Assembly: GCA_031286245.1 (NCBI GenBank)
Contig: JAITUO010000191.1
Location: 1-9,198 of the forward strand
DNA: 9,198 nucleotides
Direction: 5' to 3'
From: Coriobacteriales bacterium
GTDB taxonomy: Bacteria; Actinomycetota; Coriobacteriia; Coriobacteriales; UBA8131
Position numbers and translations under genes: made by a program. Under the pieces are notes generated by a model. The model saw nothing but the letters and a program-made list of their open reading frames with translations, was not told the origin of the DNA and made no database searches. Below are positions 1 through 5,402 of the stretch, piece by piece. Positions within the stretch are counted from its first letter, which is position 1. Each line of letters opens with the position of its first letter.

Positions 1-93
1 ACCCCTACTACTCCCCCCCCCCCCACCACCGCACCCTCCCCCCCCACCCCTACACCCCCCGCTCCACTCGCCACCTCCCCCTCCCCCGCCACC
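1..93. other. C-rich low-complexity contig end, probably not genomic
   Basis: Almost every base here is C with scattered A and T, and G is nearly absent. This is unlike the balanced composition of the rest of the window. Recognisable LarB coding sequence begins at about 94-97, so the expected N-terminal part of LarB is replaced by this tract. A contig end extended through poly-G read tails (which read as poly-C on the other strand) would look like this. The artefact explanation is an inference; the composition break is directly visible. Confidence 0.75.
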
Positions 94-810
94 CTCGACT
101 TTGCGGAGCTGGATTATCAACGCACCCAGCGCTGTGGTTTTCCGGAAGTCGTTTTTGGCCTGGGAAAGACCCCTGCTCAGATTGCCTCCATCATGCAAGC
201 CTTGGCTGCTGAAAACCAAGTTGTCCTATGCACAAGAGCCTCCGCAGAAGCTGCAGCAAGTGTCAAAGCCATTTTGCCCGAGGCTGAATATATTGAATCA
301 TGCCAGATCTTGTACTACGATCAGCGCCTTGGCGATATCCGGGTCAGTGGCGATGCTGCCAACAGTTTGCTGGCCACAGGTGGAAGCGGTCAGGTACTGG
401 TCTGTTGTGCCGGCACTTCAGACCTGCCAGTCGCCGAAGAAGCTGCACTGACCGCCAGGATCATGGGTTCACACACATCACTGGTCGCCGACATCGGCAT
501 CGCCGGAATCCACCGCGCCATCTCACATTACGACGAACTGCGAGCTGCTCGCGCTATTGTCGCTGTCGCCGGTATGGAAGGTGCTTTGCCCTCCCTGATC
601 GCCGGAATGGTCGATGTACCAGTAATCGCCGTGCCCACTTCGATTGGTTATGGTGCCAGCTTCGGTGGCTTGGCCGCCCTGCTGGGGATGCTTAATTCCT
701 GCGCCAATGGCGTCAGTGTCGTCAACATCGATAACGGTTTTGGTGCTGGAGTCATCGCCCATCGAATCAACCTGCCAGCCTGGCTTGGCCATGACAGCCC
801 CCAGAGTTAG
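94..810 (+). CDS. larB: LarB, nickel-pincer cofactor carboxylase/hydrolase (5' end missing)
   Basis: LarB carboxylates the pyridinium ring of nicotinic acid adenine dinucleotide and hydrolyses its phosphoanhydride, the first step to the nickel-pincer nucleotide cofactor; it is cytoplasmic. The frame is open from the window start, and clear family sequence starts at about 97 (DFAELDYQR, then GFPEVVFGLGKTP). The first ATG in frame, at 193, lies inside this conserved stretch and is not the true start. The C-terminal PurE-like (AIR carboxylase) domain shows CAGTSDLPVAEEA, AVAGMEGALPSLIAGMVDVP, VPTSIGYGASFGG and MLNSCANG. The Cys in NSC (nt 700-702) matches the position of the cysteine reported to form a covalent substrate adduct in Lactiplantibacillus LarB. 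Family members are about 250 residues, so some 30-40 N-terminal residues are lost in the C-rich tract. larC follows 8 nt after the stop. Confidence 0.94.
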   Translation, partial: LDFAELDYQRTQRCGFPEVVFGLGKTPAQIASIMQALAAENQVVLCTRASAEAAASVKAILPEAEYIESCQILYYDQRLGDIRVSGDAANSLLATGGSGQVLVCCAGTSDLPVAEEAALTARIMGSHTSLVADIGIAGIHRAISHYDELRAARAIVAVAGMEGALPSLIAGMVDVPVIAVPTSIGYGASFGGLAALLGMLNSCANGVSVVNIDNGFGAGVIAHRINLPAWLGHDSPQS

Positions 811-818
811 AACCCGAT

Positions 819-2066
819 ATGCCAAACCTTGCTCGTATTCTTCACTTTGACTACTCAACTGGTGCTTCTGGGGATAAAACCTTGGGCGCACTGCTGGAGG
901 CCTGCGAGGCACTGGGTCTTGCTAGCCTGGCTGACCTGGAGAACTTGGCTCAAACTTTAGTTCCAGGAGTAGTGATCCAGCGCTATCACGTAATACGTGG
1001 CGGTATCGCAGCGACCCACTTGACAGTTTCGGAAAGCCATGCTCCTCACCGCTCCTGGATGGAAATCGAAAAAATGATTGAATCAGCTATCAATCAGAAC
1101 CTGTTGAGCATACAAGCTGGAGCAACAGCACAACAGGCTTTCAAGTCGCTCGCAGAAGCTGAAGCACTGGCTCATAAAACACCGATCGACCAGGTACACT
1201 TCCATGAGATCGGTGCTGCTGATTCGATCGTCGACATTTTGGGCAGCTGTCTGCTGTTTGACCGCTTAGCTGCACAAGTGGTCTATGCCACTCCTCTGAC
1301 CTTAGGCTTCGGCAGCTTTCAGGCTGCTCATGGTGAAATGAGCATTCCGGCACCAGCAACTGCCAACCTGATCATCGGATTGCCGGTACTGGCTGGTCCG
1401 TACGCAGGCGAAATGACCACTCCAACTGGAGCTGCTTTGGCAAAGGCTTTCGTGACTCACTGGCAGCCGTTTGGCCCGATTCGAGTGTTGGCTGTCGGAT
1501 ATGGAGCCGGTTCTCGTGAGGTCACAGGTGCCTCTAACACTGTCCGTTTATTAGTCGGAGAGGCTCACACTTTGGCTCCCAATACGAGTTTTACGTGCGA
1601 GAACGCTGTTTTGATTGAAACCAATATCGACCACCGCACACCAGAAGCCATGGCATTTATTACTGAGCAGCTTTTAGCTGCCGGAGCTCTGGATGTCTGG
1701 CAAGATCCAATCACGATGAAGAAAGGACGGTTAGCTGTCCGCCTGTCGCTACTTTGCAACCCAGAGCTAGGCGATCAATTCGCTCAACAGGTCATTTCCC
1801 AGACAGGTAGCCTGGGACTGAGAATGCGCCTGGTCGAACGCCTGGTAGTAGACCGCGAGGTCATAACCATCGATACTCCCTGGGGAGCAGTACGCTATAA
1901 GTATGGCCACTATATCGGCGAAGACAATCCGGAATCCTCGCAGGCAATATGGCTGCGTCCAGAGTATGACGATGTTGCCCGTCTGGCTCAAAGGTATGGA
2001 CTAGACTACCAAACCTTATACGACGACCTCTGCAAATTGGCTGGCGAGTTTACAAGGCAAGCTTAA
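819..2066 (+). CDS. larC: LarC, nickel insertion enzyme of pincer cofactor synthesis
   Basis: LarC inserts nickel, in a CTP-dependent reaction, into the dithio-pyridinium mononucleotide made by LarB and LarE. Family motifs in order: DYSTGASGDKTLGALL (residues 11-26), HRSWMEIEKMIE (77-88), VHFHEIGAADSIVDI (126-140), HGEMSIPAPAT (171-181), TTPTGAALA (200-208), ETNIDHRTPE (267-276), DPITMKKGR (296-304) and SLGLRMR (331-337). In Lactiplantibacillus plantarum the protein is made from larC1 and larC2 by programmed frameshifting. Here both halves are in one 415-residue frame, so no frameshift is needed. The poly-histidine insertion seen in some LarC proteins is absent, and the usual NIDD is NIDH (H272). 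The ATG at 819 follows the larB stop by 8 nt and has no obvious Shine-Dalgarno, so translational coupling to larB is likely. No larE or larA follows. Confidence 0.95.
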   Translation: MPNLARILHFDYSTGASGDKTLGALLEACEALGLASLADLENLAQTLVPGVVIQRYHVIRGGIAATHLTVSESHAPHRSWMEIEKMIESAINQNLLSIQAGATAQQAFKSLAEAEALAHKTPIDQVHFHEIGAADSIVDILGSCLLFDRLAAQVVYATPLTLGFGSFQAAHGEMSIPAPATANLIIGLPVLAGPYAGEMTTPTGAALAKAFVTHWQPFGPIRVLAVGYGAGSREVTGASNTVRLLVGEAHTLAPNTSFTCENAVLIETNIDHRTPEAMAFITEQLLAAGALDVWQDPITMKKGRLAVRLSLLCNPELGDQFAQQVISQTGSLGLRMRLVERLVVDREVITIDTPWGAVRYKYGHYIGEDNPESSQAIWLRPEYDDVARLAQRYGLDYQTLYDDLCKLAGEFTRQA

Positions 2067-2071
2067 AATGT

Positions 2072-2106
2072 GGAGAAAACCAAGGCAGTTTCCGATTTGG
2101 CTCTCC
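2072..2106 (+). terminator. Possible hairpin after larC, weak terminator
   Basis: Five bases after the larC stop, GGAGA (2072-2076) can pair with TCTCC (2102-2106), and CCAA (2080-2083) with TTGG (2097-2100), separated by a small internal loop. No T-run follows, so it is not a textbook intrinsic terminator. A second imperfect hairpin, ACCGA (2181-2185) with TCGGT (2205-2209), lies just past the stop of the converging gene. Either could help separate the two converging transcripts. Confidence 0.3.
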
Positions 2107-2214
2107 CCTGTCATCATAGTCAGCATATACACAGATTCTATTTCTAATGCAGGGCGTTTGAGAATCCAGATAACCATTTAACCGATTGGTTTTCAGCCAT
2201 GCGGTCGGTAATGC

Positions 2215-2637
2215 TTATTTGCGGTACTGAGGTTGCGGATGCCTTCTCTTCTTATCAATATGCCTGACTGCCGTTCCGATAACCAGTCCAATGAGCGAAA
2301 TGATACTGCCGGCTAGAATCATCCAAAAATCCGGTAAATTGATCTTGTTAAAAGCAACCATATTGGCGGCACTGAACGTTGCGTATGCAGCAAGCATATA
2401 CATCACGCCGAAGACGATTGAGGACAACCATTTCAATTTGCCCCAATAGTTATTTCGCCCGATCAGTACAGATAGAAATAGTGTTGTAACAGGGAGTAGT
2501 ATCCAAAGATACAGTAAGCCGTATCCCATTGCATCTGCTCCATCGAGGAAAAACCAGAAATGAATCAGCGCAATTCCCCATATTGCAAGATATGAAACAA
2601 CCAATATGAGTTGTCTATGTCCTTTTTTGCTTTTCAC
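2215..2637 (-). CDS. Four-helix integral membrane protein, function unknown
   Basis: I do not recognise a named family. The 140-residue product has four hydrophobic stretches of membrane-spanning length (about residues 9-30, 39-60, 69-90 and 103-123), short loops and basic ends (KSKKGHR at the N-terminus, HIDKKRRHPQPQYRK at the C-terminus). This places both termini in the cytoplasm by the positive-inside rule. The start is GTG at 2637. It has little of its own Shine-Dalgarno, but overlaps by one base the TAG stop of a 13-codon leader ORF that has an excellent site, so initiation is probably coupled to that leader. The alternative is a frameshift joining the leader to this frame, giving a protein about 14 residues longer. 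The gene converges on larC with about 150 bp between them and appears monocistronic. Confidence 0.72.
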   Translation of the reverse strand: MKSKKGHRQLILVVSYLAIWGIALIHFWFFLDGADAMGYGLLYLWILLPVTTLFLSVLIGRNNYWGKLKWLSSIVFGVMYMLAAYATFSAANMVAFNKINLPDFWMILAGSIISLIGLVIGTAVRHIDKKRRHPQPQYRK

Positions 2638-2678
2638 TACATTGGTACTTTCGTCAAGATAGTCCGAATAATTAGCAT
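2637..2678 (-). CDS. 13-codon leader ORF overlapping the start of the membrane protein gene
   Basis: On the minus strand, AAAGGAGG (2694-2687) sits 8 nt before ATG at 2678, the best ribosome binding site in the neighbourhood. It opens only a short frame, MLIIRTILTKVPM. The TAG stop (2639-2637) overlaps the GTG start of the downstream gene in the arrangement TAGTG, a layout typical of translational coupling. It could be a genuine leader peptide, or the original N-terminus displaced by an indel in the genome or the assembly. Translation of the peptide is an inference. Confidence 0.5.
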   Translation of the reverse strand: MLIIRTILTKVPM

Positions 2679-2686
2679 AGTTTCTT

Positions 2687-2694
2687 CCTCCTTT
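2687..2694 (-). promoter_or_regulatory. Strong Shine-Dalgarno for the leader ORF
   Basis: AAAGGAGG on the minus strand, 8 nt from the leader ATG but 49 nt from the GTG of the main frame. It therefore drives the 13-codon leader directly and the membrane protein only by coupling or frameshift. Confidence 0.7.
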
Positions 2695-2700
2695 AATAGA

Positions 2701-3132
2701 CGGTCATGACAAATGGAACACAGGCCGCTCATCTTCACAACACTAACAATACAAGGTATGTTATTCATTTTTCCAATCTGATATTGACTGCCTGCTCTCT
2801 CCGTGTGCTTCTGCAGATTACGCTTGTGTTAGCTTTGTATTCAGACTTGCTTCTTGTTTTTTACCGATATCCTGCATTCATCACCAGCCTTTATTATGGT
2901 TTCATTTTATGGGGGATAAGCCCTTTAAGTATATCGAACTACTTTGTCATCTACAGCCCCGATCTACCCAGCCAAGGTTCGATAAGGCACGTTAAGCAAC
3001 TGATTCTCGATAAATGGCTCAAAAGTGGACTTGTTTAGTGGATAAACGCTTTAACACAATGGATTTCTATTGTTTTTAACATTCAAGCCAAACACAGCCC
3101 AAACATAGCCTTGCCACAGAATCGATAAAAAA
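2701..3132. other. Region without a convincing gene
   Basis: This AT-richer stretch between a minus-strand gene and the inverted-repeat element holds one plus-strand open frame of 110 codons (2706-3038) encoding a hydrophobic middle part. That frame has no Shine-Dalgarno before its ATG, which lies just beyond the leader region of the opposing gene, and its sequence matches nothing I recognise. It may be chance or a decayed remnant. The promoter of the minus-strand gene should lie in the first 100 bases, but no good -35/-10 pair is visible. Confidence 0.4.
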
Positions 3133-3252
3133 TAGTACAAAATCGCGTTCACGTACGATTTGACGTGTAGATTTCTATCGAATTTAGCCTTTTAGAGGGC
3201 TTTATCGCACTTATTCCAGCTCAAAATCGTACGTGAACGCGATTTTGTACTA
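3133..3252. mobile_element. MITE-like element with 27-bp terminal inverted repeats flanked by TA
   Basis: Bases 3133-3161 and 3224-3252 are perfect reverse complements over 29 bases. They begin TAGTACAAAATCGCG and end CGCGATTTTGTACTA, and enclose 62 bases that encode nothing. If the outer TA on each side is a target duplication, the element is 116 bp with 27-bp terminal inverted repeats. TA target duplication is the rule for IS630/Tc1-mariner elements and their non-autonomous MITE derivatives. Just inside the arms, similarity continues with a one-base bulge. There is no transposase in the window. As RNA or single-stranded DNA it would fold into a very stable long hairpin, so a structural role is the main alternative. 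Confidence 0.55.
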
Positions 3253-3276
3253 AATTTTCACATTAATGTGGCACGC

Positions 3277-3288
3277 ACGCAATTTTGT
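3277..3288 (+). repeat. Partial extra copy of the inverted-repeat end
   Basis: ACGCAATTTTGT matches 11 of 12 bases of ACGCGATTTTGT at 3237-3248, exactly 40 bases upstream in the right arm of the inverted-repeat element. It may be a fragment of another element end or chance similarity. Confidence 0.35.
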
Positions 3289-3350
3289 GGCATAACAGGC
3301 GATTGGTGGCATAACAGGCATAACTGGGCAATTCCAGGCGATTCCAGGCA
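3287..3350 (+). repeat. Degenerate ~10-bp tandem repeats
   Basis: GTGGCATAACAGGC occurs at 3287-3300 and again at 3306-3319. It is followed by ATTCCAGGCG (3331-3340) and ATTCCAGGCA (3341-3350) in perfect tandem apart from the last base. Read as a whole, the segment is about six units resembling (G)ATAACAGGC or (G)ATTCCAGGC spaced 9-10 bases, close to one helical turn. It lies about 160 bases before the gene at 3513. Protein-binding repeats and replication slippage are both possible. Confidence 0.55.
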
Positions 3351-3512
3351 GATTAATTTGCTGATACCTCTTTACCATGCTGACTGTGGTTTTGTGCTAA
3401 CCTGATGTGTGGGAACTGCTTTAGTAGTAACAAAGTGGTGGTATCGTAAAAACAGCAAGCTAACAGGCAGCCACTTTAGTCACTATGCTTTAGATCGTAT
3501 TAGGAGCGTGTC

Positions 3513-3923
3513 ATGAAGAGGGTATTGGCAGCAGCCATCGTCACCATGATCGGTTTGATAGCTTTGTTTGCCATCAATATCATGTCCAATAACCAAGAGC
3601 CTAGTTATGAAACCGTACTTGTGACTGTGGTCGAAACTTCATCACCTGCTGGAGATAATAAATCCGCTTCAGAAGTCATAGTTACATACAATGGTAAGCA
3701 ATATCAGCTGCAAAGTACTACTACCGCCAACACTCCAGCTCCCGGTACTGAATTCGAGGCTTACCTGTCACAAGGCGAAATGTATGCCAGTATCGATGAC
3801 CTCATTACCCCACTACCCATAACCGGACTTTACCGTTTTGTACTAACCATTACGATAGCATCGGGTATGTCTACGCTGATCTTCTGGACTTTGTATCGTA
3901 AAGGATCAAATGCTAACGTCTAA
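3513..3923 (+). CDS. Small surface protein with two membrane segments, unknown function
   Basis: The 136-residue product starts with a hydrophobic segment (about residues 4-24, after KR). An outward-facing region of about 80 residues follows, rich in Thr, Ser and Val, and a second membrane segment (about 105-127) leads to a short basic tail, YRKGSNANV. The middle part (VLVTVVE at 35-41, then VIVTYNGKQYQLQS at 55-68) suggests a small beta domain. The pattern of a changed V-x-V strand followed by a V-x-Y-x-G-K-x-Y strand recalls DUF3592-like membrane proteins, but I cannot confirm membership. The start is supported by TAGGAG at 3501-3506, 6 nt before the ATG. It stands alone: a long repeat-bearing region precedes it and 182 bases separate it from the next gene. 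No catalytic motif is visible. Confidence 0.75.
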   Translation: MKRVLAAAIVTMIGLIALFAINIMSNNQEPSYETVLVTVVETSSPAGDNKSASEVIVTYNGKQYQLQSTTTANTPAPGTEFEAYLSQGEMYASIDDLITPLPITGLYRFVLTITIASGMSTLIFWTLYRKGSNANV

Positions 3924-4050
3924 CCACTAAGCAACTATTACGATAGCGTGAATGCTCTCTCTGGCTGTGCAGGTGGAGCAACAAAAGGTTTTATCCACAC
4001 CCTGTTTTTAGCTTATTGCACAATGATACGGCTAACAATGCAACTTTATA

Positions 4051-4070
4051 TATAATCGGTTCAATATAAT
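4051..4070 (+). promoter_or_regulatory. Candidate -10 boxes upstream of the UroD-fold gene
   Basis: TATAAT occurs at 4051-4056 and again at 4065-4070, in an AT-rich stretch 36-55 bases before the start codon at 4106. No good TTGACA-like -35 sits at the right distance from either box, so only the -10 elements can be argued. The first is the better placed of the two, leaving an untranslated leader of about 40 bases. Confidence 0.35.
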
Positions 4071-4105
4071 ATGCTGTTACGCAATCAACGGATGGAGGGA
4101 CTAAG

Positions 4106-5095
4106 ATGCTGACCACGAGAGAGAATTTCCTACGCATTATCAGAGGGCAAGAAGCGGAACGTCTGTCAGAGTACAGCCTCTGGTGGGGCTTTAACAGCCC
4201 ACCGTTTTTCATGCCCGAGTTCAGGGAAGACGGCACGATGAAAGACCTGTTCGGAGTCGAATACGTCTGGGACAACGCTCGTATTGTCGGTTCACCGATG
4301 CCCAGGACGCATGATTTCATCCTCTCCGACATAACAAAATGGGGTGATGTGATCAAGCTGCCTGATCCGGACTCAATCGATGAGTCACAGTGGCTCGATG
4401 CAGCCAAGCAACTTCGCGACAAACACGACTTCGAGCTGCCGTTTGCCGGTGGCACTGGATTCGGTTACTTCCAGACCCTGGTTGGGGTCATGGGTTTCAC
4501 GGAAGGTTTGTGCGCCTGCCACGAGGAACCAGAATACGTCAAGGAGATGTTCTCATACATCAGCGATTACTCGACCAAGCTGGCTAAGAAGTTCATTCAG
4601 TATTACCAGCCGGACTATGGCTTCTATGGCGACGACATCGCCCATGAGCGTATGCCTTTCGTATCCTTGGAGATGTTCAGGGAGCTGTTTGCTCCCTACT
4701 GGAATGCCTACTACGAGGTCTTTGTTGATGCTGGAGTACCTATTGGCCATCATAATTGTGGTTATTTCGAACCGCTGCTGGAGGATTTAATGGCGATGGG
4801 TGTAACCTTCTGGGATCCGGTGCAGTCGAGTAATGACACACTGGGGATCAAAGCGAAGTACGGTCGCAACCTGGTGATGTGTCAGAGCTACGAGATCCGC
4901 TTTATTCCTGATGACGCTACTGAGGAACAGGTCCGGGGGGATTTCAAGGACTATGTGTCCAAGGTCGCTCCCGGTGGCGGTTGGGCATTTGCCCGCAGCG
5001 GCATCGAGAATATGGTAGCCAACCGTGAAGAAGAGAAGAAGTTCATGCAGTGGGTCTATGACGAATTTGATGAGATCAAGACCATCTACTACTAG
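4106..5095 (+). CDS. Uroporphyrinogen decarboxylase-fold protein, probable methyltransferase-like enzyme
   Basis: The 329-residue product fits the UroD/MtaA superfamily (TIM barrel), which includes haem-pathway decarboxylases and zinc-dependent corrinoid methyltransferases. The N-terminus TTRENFLRIIRGQEAERL is typical of the methyltransferase-like branch. A candidate metal site is H216-N-C218 in GHHNCG, matching the His-x-Cys of MtaA/MtbA, with C259 in VMCQ as a possible third ligand. The C-terminal part (ATEEQVRGDF 271-280, APGGGWAF 288-295) has the usual family ending. The substrate-binding arginines of true haem-pathway HemE are not evident near the N-terminus, so haem synthesis is unlikely. 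GGAGGG at 4094-4099 lies 6 nt before the ATG and fixes the start. No corrinoid protein is nearby, so the methyl donor and acceptor cannot be named. It converges on a GPH-family transporter; a shared substrate is possible but unproven. Confidence 0.87.
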   Translation: MLTTRENFLRIIRGQEAERLSEYSLWWGFNSPPFFMPEFREDGTMKDLFGVEYVWDNARIVGSPMPRTHDFILSDITKWGDVIKLPDPDSIDESQWLDAAKQLRDKHDFELPFAGGTGFGYFQTLVGVMGFTEGLCACHEEPEYVKEMFSYISDYSTKLAKKFIQYYQPDYGFYGDDIAHERMPFVSLEMFRELFAPYWNAYYEVFVDAGVPIGHHNCGYFEPLLEDLMAMGVTFWDPVQSSNDTLGIKAKYGRNLVMCQSYEIRFIPDDATEEQVRGDFKDYVSKVAPGGGWAFARSGIENMVANREEEKKFMQWVYDEFDEIKTIYY

Positions 5096-5158
5096 GAGCC
5101 TGACCGGAGAATGAAACCCAGGAACCTGACCGGAGAATGAAGCCCAGGAGCCTGACTG
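5094..5158 (+). repeat. 26-bp direct tandem repeat, about 2.5 copies
   Basis: Units at 5094-5119 and 5120-5145 differ at 2 of 26 bases, and a partial third starts at 5146 (AGGAGCCTGAC). The first unit overlaps the stop codon of the UroD-fold gene. Each full unit contains GGAGAATGA, so the duplication creates two small frames with overlapping stop and start (ATGA at 5137-5140): nine codons (5111-5140, MKPRNLTGE) and nineteen codons (5137-5196, MKPRSLTEIWLLALAGSAC). Whether either is translated is unknown. Confidence 0.8.
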
Positions 5159-5237
5159 AGATATGGCTGTTAGCGCTGGCTGGCAGCGCATGTTAACTGT
5201 CTCGCGAATAGTCTAACCAGCTCTCTTATACTTATGA

Positions 5238-5272
5238 AAAACCCCAGCCTATGTCTCACAGGCTGGGGTTTT
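5238..5272. terminator. Bidirectional intrinsic terminator
   Basis: A perfect 13-bp stem pairs AAAACCCCAGCCT (5238-5250) with AGGCTGGGGTTTT (5260-5272) across a 9-base loop. The T-run on the plus strand and the A-run, read as T on the minus strand, make it work both ways. It lies between the convergent UroD-fold gene and the transporter gene and should end both transcripts. Confidence 0.92.
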
Positions 5273-5303
5273 ACTAACTAAAGAAGCGGGCGAAATGGGA
5301 AAC

Positions 5304-5399
5304 ACTCAGAGACACAGCTCCTAAGAGCGAACACTCAATAACTCAACGACACACGACTCAGAGAGACAGCTCCTAAGAGCAAACACTCAATGACTCAAC
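5304..5399. repeat. 44-bp direct repeat rich in ACTCA motifs
   Basis: Copies at 5304-5347 and 5356-5399 differ at 3 of 44 bases, with a period of 52. Each contains the small hairpin-forming GCTCCTAAGAGC and several ACTCA pentamers. The segment lies just beyond the stop of the transporter gene, inside its probable 3' untranslated region and before the terminator. No protein is encoded in it. It could be a slippage-derived repeat or a structured 3' end. Confidence 0.8.
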
Positions 5400-5402
5400 A
5401 GC

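Noticed and set aside
523..912. Long frames overlapping larB and larC on either strand
   Set aside because: They are shadows of well-supported genes with clear family motifs in the correct frame.
2706..3038. 110-codon plus-strand frame with a hydrophobic middle
   Set aside because: No ribosome binding site, no recognised homology, and it begins immediately beyond the leader of an opposing gene. Kept only as a note on the intergenic region.
3133..3252. Reading the inverted repeat as an intrinsic terminator or CRISPR repeat pair
   Set aside because: The 62-base loop, the absence of a T-run and the absence of further spaced copies do not fit either; a transposon-like element fits better.
4106..5095. 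Naming the UroD-fold gene hemE
   Set aside because: The sequence has the methyltransferase-like N-terminus and a His-x-Cys pair, no haem genes are nearby, and the arginines expected of HemE are not visible.
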